Source: Peiella sedimenti
Lineage (GTDB): Bacteria > Pseudomonadota > Alphaproteobacteria > Caulobacterales > Caulobacteraceae
Assembly (NCBI RefSeq): GCF_030504955.1
Contig: NZ_JAUKTR010000005.1
Coordinates: forward strand, 1-64,000
DNA length: 64,000 bases
Reading direction: 5' to 3'
A model generated the notes under the pieces. The model saw only the letters and a program-made list of their open reading frames with translations. It was not told where the DNA came from and did no database searches. The translations under genes and the position numbers were made by a program. Position 1 is the stretch's first letter, and each line of letters begins with the position of its first letter. Positions 10,923-19,054 of this stretch are shown in pieces.

Positions 10923-13436
10923 ATGAGCGACCGGCCGAGCGGCCTTGCTCCGCCGCGCGTCGTGGCGGTTCTGGGCCCCACCAATACGGGCAAGACCCAC
11001 CTGGCCGTCGAGCGCATGGCGGCCCACGCCTCAGGCATGATCGGTCTGCCGCTGCGTCTGCTGGCGCGCGAGGTCTACGAGCGGGTCGTGCGCCTGCGCG
11101 GCCGGCGCTCTGTGGCTCTGATCACGGGCGAGGAGAAGATCGTCCCGCCACGCGCCACCCACTTTGTCTGCACGGTCGAGGCCATGCCCCTGTCACAGCG
11201 GGTGGAGTTTTTGGCCGTCGACGAGATCCAGCTGGCCCAGGACCCCGAGCGCGGCCACGTCTTCACCCACCGGCTGCTGAACGCGCGCGGCGAGGCCGAG
11301 ACCATGTTCCTGGGCTCGTCCGCCATGGCGCCCCTGCTGCGCCGCCTGATCCCCGGGGTCGAGATTACCGGGCGCGACCGCCTGTCGGTGCTGACCTATG
11401 CCGGTTCCAAGAAGATCACTCGACTGCCCAAGCGCACCGCCGTGGTCGCCTTCTCGGCGGATCAGGTCTACGCCATCGCCGAGCTGCTGAGGCGCCAGAG
11501 GGGCGGGGCCGCCGTGGTCATGGGCGCGCTCAGCCCCCGCACGCGCAACGCTCAGGTCGATCTATACCAGTCGGGCGAGGTGGACTTCCTGGTCGCCACC
11601 GACGCCATCGGCATGGGCCTGAACATGGACGTGGACCATGTGGCCTTCGCCGCCTTGCGGAAGTTCGACGGGCGCCGCGTGCGCTACCTGACGCCCCAGG
11701 AGACGGCCCAGATCGCCGGGCGCGCGGGCCGCTACATGCGCGACGGGACCTTCGGGGTCACCGGCGACGCCGCCGAGCTGGACGAAGACCTGATCGACGC
11801 GGTCGAGGCGCACCACTTCCCGCCTGTGGAGCGCGCCGTCTGGCGGAACGCGCGCCTCGACTTGGCCAGTCTGCGCGCGCTGAGGGCCAGCCTGACGGCT
11901 GCGCCGCCGCACCCCGCGCTCAGTCTGGCGCCCCTGGCCATGGACGAGGCGGTGCTGAACATCCTGGCCGAAGATCCCGAGGTGGCTGAAGCCGCGCGCG
12001 GCCCCGCCCGCGTCGAGCTGCTGTGGGACGCCTGCCGTCTGCCCGACTTCCAGAAGCGCGCCGCCGCCGACCACGCCTCGCTCGTGCGCCAGGTGTTCGA
12101 GGCCCGCATCGGCCGCTCCGGCCGCCTGCCGGAGGACTGGATCGCCCGGCGTCACGACGCGCTCGACCGCACCGACGGCGAGATCGACCAGCTGTCCCAG
12201 CGCCTCGCGGGCGTGCGCACCCTCAGCTACATCGCCAATCGCTCGCGTTGGGTCGAGCGGCCCGAGCACTGGCGCGAGCGCACCCGGGCGCTCGAGGACC
12301 GGCTGTCGGACGCCCTCCACGACAAGCTGACGGCGCGCTTCGTCGATCGCCGCACATCAGTCCTGATGCGCGCTCTCCAGGACGACAGTCTCAACGCCGA
12401 CGTGTCCGCCGAGGGTCAGGTTACGGTCGAGGGTCACGCGGTCGGCGAGCTGAAAGGGCTCGCCTTCACCTCCGAGCGCGCCGACTCCGCCACCGTGGAG
12501 GGGCGCACCCTCCGCGCCGCGGCCCGGCGCGCGGTCGAGCCTGAGGTGGCGCGCCGCCTGGGCGCCCTGGCCGCCGACGAGGACTCCGCCTTCGCCCTCA
12601 CGCCGGACGCTCAGGTGTTGTGGCGCGGCGCGGCCGTGGCCGTGCTGACCCCCGCGGCCCGCCCCTTCGCGCCGCGCGTGCGCCTGCTGGGCGAGCTTGG
12701 TCCGGAGGCCGCGCGCGAGCGCGCCGCCCGCCGCATCGAAGCCTGGCTGGCTGCCGAGGCGGGACGGTGGCTGGCGGTGTTACGCCGGCTGGACGAAGCC
12801 CTCACCGACGGACGGCTCAAGGGTCTGGCGCGCGGCGTCGCCTGGCGGGTCAGCGAAGCCTGGGGCCTGCTGCCCCGCGCCGAGGTCGAGGCCGAGATCA
12901 CGCAACTGTCCAAGGTGGAACGCCGCACCCTGCGCGAGCTGTCCCTGCGCATCGGAGCGCACGCCGTGTGGCTGCCGCCCCTGTCAGCCAAAAAGGCGCG
13001 GGCCATGCTCGGCGCCTACGCTTCGGCGCGTCTGCCGGGCTGGCGGCCCCGCCCCGGCCGGCTAGCAGCCCTTCCCGAAGGCGACGCGCCCCAACCCGAG
13101 GTGTTGGCCGCGAGCGGCCTGGTCCCCACCGGCCCTTTCGCTGTGCCCGTGCTGCAGTTGGAGCGCTTCGCCGAGGCCCGGCGGGGACTGAAGAGGGGCG
13201 AACCTTTTCCGGCCGCCCTATTGGCCGAACTCGGCTGGAGCGAGGAGCAGGCCCGCCAGATCGCTGGGGCCCTGCGCCGCGCGAGACCTGGTGCGAAGCC
13301 GAGCGGCAAGCTCGCGACCGTGCGTCCGGATTCCCCTTTCGCCGCCCTCGCCTCGCTCAACCGCCCCGCCAAGGACCCGAGAACCAAACGCCGGCGCAGC
13401 GGACGTAGTCGGACTCAGACTTCGAAGACGCGATAG
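10923..13436 (+). CDS. SUV3-like superfamily 2 RNA helicase
   Basis: An 837-residue helicase resembling mitochondrial SUV3. Walker A GPTNTGKTHLA lies at about 18-28. The DEAH-like motif VDEIQLAQD and GSSA follow, then the second RecA domain with ATDAIGMGLNMD and QIAGRAGRY. SUV3 partners with exoribonuclease in RNA decay; the bacterial role is presumed RNA turnover or RNP remodelling. The C-terminal half is Arg/Ala-rich and ends in a basic tail (KRRRSGRSRTQTSKTR) likely to bind RNA. Its last 22 bases overlap the convergent metallophosphoesterase gene. Confidence 0.9.
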   Translation: MSDRPSGLAPPRVVAVLGPTNTGKTHLAVERMAAHASGMIGLPLRLLAREVYERVVRLRGRRSVALITGEEKIVPPRATHFVCTVEAMPLSQRVEFLAVDEIQLAQDPERGHVFTHRLLNARGEAETMFLGSSAMAPLLRRLIPGVEITGRDRLSVLTYAGSKKITRLPKRTAVVAFSADQVYAIAELLRRQRGGAAVVMGALSPRTRNAQVDLYQSGEVDFLVATDAIGMGLNMDVDHVAFAALRKFDGRRVRYLTPQETAQIAGRAGRYMRDGTFGVTGDAAELDEDLIDAVEAHHFPPVERAVWRNARLDLASLRALRASLTAAPPHPALSLAPLAMDEAVLNILAEDPEVAEAARGPARVELLWDACRLPDFQKRAAADHASLVRQVFEARIGRSGRLPEDWIARRHDALDRTDGEIDQLSQRLAGVRTLSYIANRSRWVERPEHWRERTRALEDRLSDALHDKLTARFVDRRTSVLMRALQDDSLNADVSAEGQVTVEGHAVGELKGLAFTSERADSATVEGRTLRAAARRAVEPEVARRLGALAADEDSAFALTPDAQVLWRGAAVAVLTPAARPFAPRVRLLGELGPEAARERAARRIEAWLAAEAGRWLAVLRRLDEALTDGRLKGLARGVAWRVSEAWGLLPRAEVEAEITQLSKVERRTLRELSLRIGAHAVWLPPLSAKKARAMLGAYASARLPGWRPRPGRLAALPEGDAPQPEVLAASGLVPTGPFAVPVLQLERFAEARRGLKRGEPFPAALLAELGWSEEQARQIAGALRRARPGAKPSGKLATVRPDSPFAALASLNRPAKDPRTKRRRSGRSRTQTSKTR

Positions 13437-14188
13437 GGCGTCGGCCCCAGTTGCTTGAGCACGGGCAGCGAGACGTTGAAGACCGGCACGCCGCCCTTCG
13501 TCTTGCCTTCGGGCGCCCCGCGATGCGCATGGCCGTGCACTACCAGGCTGACGTTTTCGTAGCGGTCGATGACTTCCGCCAGTCGCGATGAGCCCAGGAA
13601 GGCATGTATCTCGGGCGGCTCCCCGATCACCGTGTCCACCACCGGGGCGTAATGCAGCACCACCACGCTGCGTTCGGTGCGCAGAGAGCGGATCGAGGTC
13701 TCGACGTGGTTGGCGTCCTCCACCGCCTCCTGCACGAAGGCCTTGATTGAGGCCTCTCCGAAAGAGCTGAGCATGTAGCGTCCGAAGCCGCCGATAAAGC
13801 CCTTGCCGCCGGCGAAGCCGACGCCCTCGATCTCATAGGCGCGGCCGTCGCCCAGCAGCTTGACGCCCGCCTGGGAGAGGAGCCTTTCAACCTCATCCGG
13901 CTGACCGCACTCGTGCTCGTGGTTGCCCAGCACCCCCACCACCGGGATCGAGCAGGCGTGGATGTCCTCAAGCAGGATTTCCACCTCACGGGTCTTGCCG
14001 AAGTTGACCAGGTCTCCGCACAGGCACAGCACGTCGGCGGCCTCGTGCGCGCGGGCGAACAGGTCCCGGTGCGGGCCGGTCTGAGTTTCAGTCACGTGTA
14101 GGTCGCCCACGGCCGCCACCCTGAGCTTTCGGGCCGGGCCGTGCTCCAAACCCGGCTGTGGCGTCTGGCCTTCAGTCAACGGGGTCAT
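13415..14188 (-). CDS. Metallophosphoesterase paired with a nucleotidyltransferase
   Basis: A 257-residue calcineurin-like phosphoesterase with the complete dimetal site: GDLHV (D29, H31), CGDLVNFG (D59), GNHEHE (N89, H90), LHYAPV, and HGHAH near the C-terminus. It is cytoplasmic, with no signal peptide. Its start overlaps the end of the nucleotidyltransferase gene by 17 bases, so the two are translationally linked and probably act on the same molecule. The substrate is not identifiable. The 3' end overlaps the helicase gene on the other strand by 22 bases. Confidence 0.85.
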   Translation of the reverse strand: MTPLTEGQTPQPGLEHGPARKLRVAAVGDLHVTETQTGPHRDLFARAHEAADVLCLCGDLVNFGKTREVEILLEDIHACSIPVVGVLGNHEHECGQPDEVERLLSQAGVKLLGDGRAYEIEGVGFAGGKGFIGGFGRYMLSSFGEASIKAFVQEAVEDANHVETSIRSLRTERSVVVLHYAPVVDTVIGEPPEIHAFLGSSRLAEVIDRYENVSLVVHGHAHRGAPEGKTKGGVPVFNVSLPVLKQLGPTPYRVFEV

Positions 14189-14951
14189 GAGCTTCCTCCA
14201 AGCCTTTGCCCACCACGTCGCTGAAGCCGAACTCGGTAATGTCGCAGATGTAGTCCCGCGGGCTGAACAGGCGGCCCCGGCAGACCCTGATCCGCGGCGG
14301 CGGCAGGTTCACCTGGGCCTGCAACCGGCCGATCAGCTCGTCCATCAGCCAGTGGGGAATGCGTTCCCGCTCTGTCGGGTAGGCGAAGCGGAAGTTGATC
14401 AGGTGCGCCAGCAGCACCTCCCAGTAGAGCTCCATGTGGGCCAGCAGGGCGCGCCAGTCTATGGCGTCGGACTGCTTCAGGATGACGTGGTTCACGTCTG
14501 CGCCGTCATAGCGGTAGCGGTCCTGGATGAAGACCTTGGACAGGATCAACGCTGTGGGGGTCGTGACCTCCACCTCCACGCCATAGACCCGGATGCGTTC
14601 GCCGCCGAACCAGTCGTCCGACACTGAGATGGTCCCGTTCGACATGGCGAAAATGACGTCGAAGAAGCGCTTCTCGTCCTTCCAGACCTTGGCGATCCAG
14701 CGTTCATCCTCGACCTCTACGCGATAGTCGCGCGCCTGGAACCAGGCCAGGATCTTGGGGTAGTCGCCGGGCTTGCAGAAGACGTCCAGGTCCTTGGTCG
14801 GCCGCGTGATGCCGGTATAGGCGCTGACCGCATAAGTGCCCGACAACAGGAAGGGTACGCCGCTTTCCTGCAACAGGCGCAGCGAGTCGCCGAAGAACGC
14901 CACCGCGTCGGCGGGCGGCTCCAGATGCGGCTCGTGAATGACGTCGGACAA
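14172..14951 (-). CDS. Nucleotidyltransferase-fold protein, unknown substrate
   Basis: A 259-residue protein with a minimal nucleotidyltransferase core. It has SGTYAVSAYTG (37-47), then KDLDVF with D54 and D56, and a third acidic residue D98 in RFFDVIF. This matches the three-carboxylate site of the AbiEii/MNT-like superfamily. The C-terminal 120 residues are helical, with a conserved-looking stretch around VLLAHLINFRFAYP. There is no obvious antitoxin partner; instead the metallophosphoesterase follows with a 17-base overlap. Candidate activities are nucleotidylation of a protein or RNA, reversed or processed by the phosphoesterase. That is inference. Confidence 0.75.
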   Translation of the reverse strand: MSDVIHEPHLEPPADAVAFFGDSLRLLQESGVPFLLSGTYAVSAYTGITRPTKDLDVFCKPGDYPKILAWFQARDYRVEVEDERWIAKVWKDEKRFFDVIFAMSNGTISVSDDWFGGERIRVYGVEVEVTTPTALILSKVFIQDRYRYDGADVNHVILKQSDAIDWRALLAHMELYWEVLLAHLINFRFAYPTERERIPHWLMDELIGRLQAQVNLPPPRIRVCRGRLFSPRDYICDITEFGFSDVVGKGLEEAHDPVD

Positions 14952-15023
14952 GCGGCTCCCCTTGCTGAAGCGTCGAGGGCAGGGGAACGGCGAGGCGGCG
15001 GGGCGGTTCCGGCCTCCGCTGAG

Positions 15024-17021
15024 TCAGAACCTCTTGCGCAGGCGGATGTAGGCCCAAGGCGGCAGGGCCGCGTCGCGTAGTTCGCGGTAGGCGACGGGAC
15101 TGATCTCGCGGCGGCCCTGATAGATGGTGCGGTCGCGCACGAAGCTGTCGTCCAGCAGGTTGGCGATATAGGCGTAGAGTACATAGTCTCCGGCGAACCG
15201 CTGTTCGTAGGTCAGCCCGACCGAGGCGCCCGTTTCGGTGCGGCGGCGCTCGAACACGCGGTAGGCGGTGGACTCAGAGGCCGCCGTGAGGTCGAGGCCC
15301 CAGCGCGCGTTCAAAAAGGCGAGCTCCTGGCTGAAGAACAGCGAGACTTCCCGGGGGATGTCGCCCGAGATCATGCGCTGCTGCCCGGTGATGGGGTCTC
15401 GGACGCTCGAATCCCGCCATGTCGCCTCGGCCCGGAACTGCGATCCGGCCAGGCCCAGCCGGTCTAGCGGCAGGGTCAGGTCGATGCGGCCGGTGCTGCG
15501 GCTGCCGTCGCCGATATTGCCGACCGCGTCGAAGGCGCCGACGGGCACGCGGTCCAGGACGTCCTCGATGGCCTCATGCCGGGCGGTGAGCACGAGGGCG
15601 CCTTGGTCCCAGAAGCGGCGGCGCCAGACCAGTTCGGCTTGCCACCTGCGATCGGGCTGAAGATCAGCGTTGCCCGCGTCCACCGTACCCGTCGTGAAGG
15701 AGGCCGAGGCGGCGAAATCGTTGAAGTCCAGCTGCCCGACGCGGCGCTCCAGCGACAGGGTCAGCACGTCCAGCGGCGACGGCCGCCAGGTCAGCACGCC
15801 GCGCGGTTTGAGATAGAAGAACGTCTTGGTCAGATCGACATCGCCGTCCTCCTCCAGCCGCGAAGCCTCGGCGTGCAGGGCCGCCTCGACGCCTACGGCC
15901 GACCCGGTCCAGCGTAGGCCCGCGAAGACCTCGCCGCGGATTTCCTGGACCACCACATTGGCGTTGGGCACGGTCTGGGCCGCCCCGTTCAGGCTGTAGA
16001 GGGTCTGGCTGTCGAGGCGGTTGACGGCCGCCTCCGCGCCATAGTCGAAGCCCCAGGCGGGGCCGCGCTGTTCGATCAGCTTCAGGCGCGCGGCGGTCTC
16101 GATATATTCGGAATCCGTGGTGAAATCCGCCTCGCCCGACGCCGTGCGCGAGGTCGAGCGCGTCTCGCCCGCCTCGCGCCGCGCCAGAAGGGTCAGGCTG
16201 GCCTCGCGGGGGCCGAAGGCGCGGCTGAAGTCGGCCCCGGCTTCAGTCGTCAGGCGGGGGGCCTCGGTCTCCAGCACATCGGCGGCGCCGGGGCCGTAGG
16301 CGATGATCTCGGACGTATTGGGGACGGTGTAGGCGGCCGAGCCGCGCAGGCGCAGGTCGCCGCCCAGCCAGGGCGTTGCGTAGGCCGCGCGCAGATTGGC
16401 GTTGTACCGCATGGCCGCGCCCGTCATCTCGGCGTCGTAGGGCGATGAGCCGATGCGGATGCGCCGCCCGTCGGCGTTGCCCTGCGAGGACAGGGTGTTG
16501 TTTAGCGCCACCGAGATTTCCAGGGTCTGGTCCCGTTCCCGCCGCGTCACATCGTGGTTGAGGTTCCAGGTGGTGGTGTCCTCGGGAAACAGGACGATGG
16601 CGATGCTGCTTTGGCCGTGGACCGAGGCGATGCCGCGCCTGACCACATTGGCGATGACGGCATAGCCCTGCATGTCGACGCCGCCCGCCCCGCCGCGGAT
16701 CAGTTCGATGCGCTCGACATCGGCGGCGGGGACGCGGCCCAGAACATCGCCCAGGGTTTCGGCCTTGCTGGCCGGGCGGCGCCCGTCGATCAGCACATTG
16801 CCCGCCGAACCGCCAAGGCCGCGCACCGCCTCGCCGCCCTGGAAGTCAAAACCGGGCACCCGGTTGACCATGTCCAGCGCGGTGGAGGGATTAAAGGCGG
16901 CGAAGGCCTCCGGCGGGAAGACCTCGATGGGGGAGGGCGCCTGCTGGGCGGCGACGGCGGGGGCCACGCCGGCCGCGGCGAGCGCGGCTGCGGCGACGGC
17001 GGCTGGACGGATGGGTCTCAC
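15024..17021 (-). CDS. TonB-dependent outer-membrane receptor
   Basis: A 665-residue TonB-dependent receptor. The GTG start at 17021 is preceded by GGGGA and yields a clean signal peptide (VRPIRPAAVAAAALAAAGVAPAV, cleaved near AQQ). An upstream in-frame start at 17093 would add 24 non-signal residues. The plug domain includes NVLIDGRRPASKAET and ERIELIRGGAGG. The rest alternates aromatic beta strands and ends with Phe (RLRKRF), as outer-membrane barrels do. The ligand is unknown. It lies 72 bp upstream of the nucleotidyltransferase gene on the same strand. Confidence 0.88.
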   Translation of the reverse strand: MRPIRPAAVAAAALAAAGVAPAVAAQQAPSPIEVFPPEAFAAFNPSTALDMVNRVPGFDFQGGEAVRGLGGSAGNVLIDGRRPASKAETLGDVLGRVPAADVERIELIRGGAGGVDMQGYAVIANVVRRGIASVHGQSSIAIVLFPEDTTTWNLNHDVTRRERDQTLEISVALNNTLSSQGNADGRRIRIGSSPYDAEMTGAAMRYNANLRAAYATPWLGGDLRLRGSAAYTVPNTSEIIAYGPGAADVLETEAPRLTTEAGADFSRAFGPREASLTLLARREAGETRSTSRTASGEADFTTDSEYIETAARLKLIEQRGPAWGFDYGAEAAVNRLDSQTLYSLNGAAQTVPNANVVVQEIRGEVFAGLRWTGSAVGVEAALHAEASRLEEDGDVDLTKTFFYLKPRGVLTWRPSPLDVLTLSLERRVGQLDFNDFAASASFTTGTVDAGNADLQPDRRWQAELVWRRRFWDQGALVLTARHEAIEDVLDRVPVGAFDAVGNIGDGSRSTGRIDLTLPLDRLGLAGSQFRAEATWRDSSVRDPITGQQRMISGDIPREVSLFFSQELAFLNARWGLDLTAASESTAYRVFERRRTETGASVGLTYEQRFAGDYVLYAYIANLLDDSFVRDRTIYQGRREISPVAYRELRDAALPPWAYIRLRKRF

Positions 17022-17112
17022 GGCGATTTCCCCGCTGGTGTGCGGGGCGATCAGGCGGCGGCGGGCGGCGCGCTGCAAATCAAGGGCCGTCAAGCAAGCC
17101 TAAAGATGATCT

Positions 17113-17769
17113 TCAGCCCTTCCAGCCAGGCGTGAAGGGGAAGCGGCGCGGCCAGAACCCGACCAGCTGAGGCAGGGCGTCGATGCGCTCAACCACGGCG
17201 TTCAGTTTGGGGCACGCCTGTTCGAACCAGACGCGGCGCGGCGTCCAGCGGCTGACCACGGCCACATAGATATCCACCAGGCTCATGCGCTCGCCCAGAA
17301 TCCAGGGCGCGGGTTCGACCTGACTCTCCATGACGGACCAGCAGTCCTTGATGCGCTGGGCCGTGCGGTCCAGCAGGCGGGCCTGCGCCGCCTCGTCCTC
17401 GCCAACAAGGCGCGAGGGGACGTCCCTGGCCCAGTACATGGCGTAGATGGCCGCCGGGATGAACACCATCCAGCGCAGGTATTCGGCGCGCTCAGGCGCC
17501 TCTGGGCCTGGCGCAAGGCCGGCCTCAGGAAAGCGGTCGCCCAGCCAGATCAGGATGGCGGCGCTCTCGGTCATGACCTGGCCGTCGGGCGTCACCAGCA
17601 CGGGAACCTGCTTCATCGGGCTGACGGCGGCCAGGCGCGCGCGCTCCTCGTCTGAGCCCTCAGGGTTGGCGTCGATCGAGACGTAAGGGAGGTTCAGAAG
17701 CTCCAAGGCCGCCTCGACGATGGTCGAGCCGTAGCCAGGCGAGCCATAGACCTGGAAGGGTGCCGTCAT
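17113..17769 (-). CDS. Glutathione S-transferase family protein
   Basis: A 218-residue cytosolic GST. The thioredoxin-fold N-terminal domain has VYGSPGYGST (catalytic Ser/Tyr region), KQVPVLVTPDG with the cis-Pro, and ESAAILIWLGD for glutathione binding. The all-helical C-terminal domain follows, with MSLVDIYVAVVSRW as the conserved N-capping/hydrophobic staple region. It is divergent from nrdB, with a 108-bp spacer. The specific substrate is unknown. Confidence 0.88.
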   Translation of the reverse strand: MTAPFQVYGSPGYGSTIVEAALELLNLPYVSIDANPEGSDEERARLAAVSPMKQVPVLVTPDGQVMTESAAILIWLGDRFPEAGLAPGPEAPERAEYLRWMVFIPAAIYAMYWARDVPSRLVGEDEAAQARLLDRTAQRIKDCWSVMESQVEPAPWILGERMSLVDIYVAVVSRWTPRRVWFEQACPKLNAVVERIDALPQLVGFWPRRFPFTPGWKG

Positions 17770-17783
17770 GGCTTAATCCCCAA

Positions 17784-17831
17784 CCCCAACATTTTGTGAA
17801 CAGCTGCGGCGTATAACCCCACTGGTTGATT
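17784..17831 (+). promoter_or_regulatory. Possible tandem NrdR-like boxes upstream of nrdB
   Basis: Two related CCCCA-led sequences, CCCCAACATTTTGTG at 17784 and CCCCACTGGTTGATT at 17817, are spaced about 33 bp (three helical turns). They lie in the GST/nrdB spacer. Paired boxes with this spacing upstream of ribonucleotide reductase genes are typical of the repressor NrdR. The match to the NrdR consensus is weak. Confidence 0.3.
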
Positions 17832-17877
17832 TCTTGCCTCTGGTGTTAGGTGAGAGTCGCTGAGCGGGGTGACCACC

Positions 17878-18933
17878 ATGAATGCGCATGTTCCGTCCTT
17901 CAACCTGTCGTCCACGCCGGGGCTGCTGACGCCCTCGGCGGCCTACAAGCCGTTCCGCTATCCGTGGGCCTTCGAGATGTGGAAGAAGCAGCAGCAGGTC
18001 CACTGGATGCCCGAGGAGGTGCCGCTGGGCGAGGACTGCAAGGACTGGGCGGCCAACCTGTCCGACGCCGAGCGCAACCTGCTGACCCAGATCTTTCGCT
18101 TCTTCACCCAGGCGGACATCGAGGTGCAGGACAACTACATGGAGCGCTACGGCCGGGTCTTCAAACCGACCGAGGTGAAGATGATGCTGGCCGCCTTCGC
18201 CAACATGGAGACGGTCCACATCGCCGCCTACGCCCTGCTGCTTGAGACCATCGGCATGCCCGAGGCCGAGTTTGGGGCCTTCATGGAATACGACGCCCTT
18301 CGGGCCAAGCACGACTATATGGGCCAGTTCGGCGTCGATACGCCTGCCGACGTGTGCCGGACCCTGGCCATGTTCGGCGGCTTTGCCGAAGGCCTGCAGC
18401 TGTTCGCCAGCTTCGCCATGCTGATGAACTTCCCGCGCTTCAACCGCATGAAGGGCATGGGCCAGATCGTCAGCTGGTCGGTGCGCGACGAGAGCCTGCA
18501 CTGCGAGGGCATCATCAAGCTCTACCACGCCTTCAACAAGGAGACGGGCGCGGTCACGCAAGCGGTGGCCGACGACATCGTTGACTGCTGCAAGACGGTA
18601 GTGGCCATGGAGGATCGCTTCATTGACCTGGCGTTCGAGATGGGGCCGGTCAAAGGCATGACGCCCGAGGATATCAAGTCCTACATCCGATTCATCGCCG
18701 ACTGGCGCCTGCGCCAGCTGCACCTGCCGGAAGTGTACGGCGTCAAGGAGAATCCCCTGCCCTGGCTGCAGAGCCTGATCTCGGGCGTGGAGCACGCCAA
18801 CTTCTTCGAAGCGCGCGCCACCGAGTACTCCAAGGCGGCCACACGCGGCTCATGGCATGGCGAACAGGGCGTCTGGTCCGAGTTTGAACGCATGATGGAC
18901 AAGCGCAAGACCGACGAACCGGCGCACGCCTGA
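17878..18933 (+). CDS. nrdB: Ribonucleoside-diphosphate reductase class Ia beta subunit
   Basis: A 351-residue radical-generating small subunit; with NrdA it reduces ribonucleotides for DNA synthesis. Diiron ligands are visible in QADIEVQDNYMERYG, NMETVHIAAYALLLE and RDESLHCEG, with the tyrosyl-radical region in between. The ATG at 17878 gives the N-terminus MNAHVPSFNLSS; a GTG nine bases upstream is possible. The C-terminal tail EFERMMDKRKTDEPAHA would bind the large subunit. nrdA is not adjacent, so the subunits are encoded apart or nrdA lies outside the window. Confidence 0.93.
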   Translation: MNAHVPSFNLSSTPGLLTPSAAYKPFRYPWAFEMWKKQQQVHWMPEEVPLGEDCKDWAANLSDAERNLLTQIFRFFTQADIEVQDNYMERYGRVFKPTEVKMMLAAFANMETVHIAAYALLLETIGMPEAEFGAFMEYDALRAKHDYMGQFGVDTPADVCRTLAMFGGFAEGLQLFASFAMLMNFPRFNRMKGMGQIVSWSVRDESLHCEGIIKLYHAFNKETGAVTQAVADDIVDCCKTVVAMEDRFIDLAFEMGPVKGMTPEDIKSYIRFIADWRLRQLHLPEVYGVKENPLPWLQSLISGVEHANFFEARATEYSKAATRGSWHGEQGVWSEFERMMDKRKTDEPAHA

Positions 18934-19054
18934 CCGTTTCTTGATCGCAAGATCGGACGAAAGAAGCGTCGCTTTGTTACAGGTCTGTAAGTTTCAGTCC
19001 TTCGCGGGCGCCTGATAGGGTCCGCCGGCACACTTGATGTCCCGGGGATCGTCC

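Noticed and set aside
18934..18970. Hairpin-like sequence after nrdB considered as a terminator.
   Set aside because: The stem is short (GATC-GCAA-GATC), the outer pairing is interrupted, and no T-run follows.
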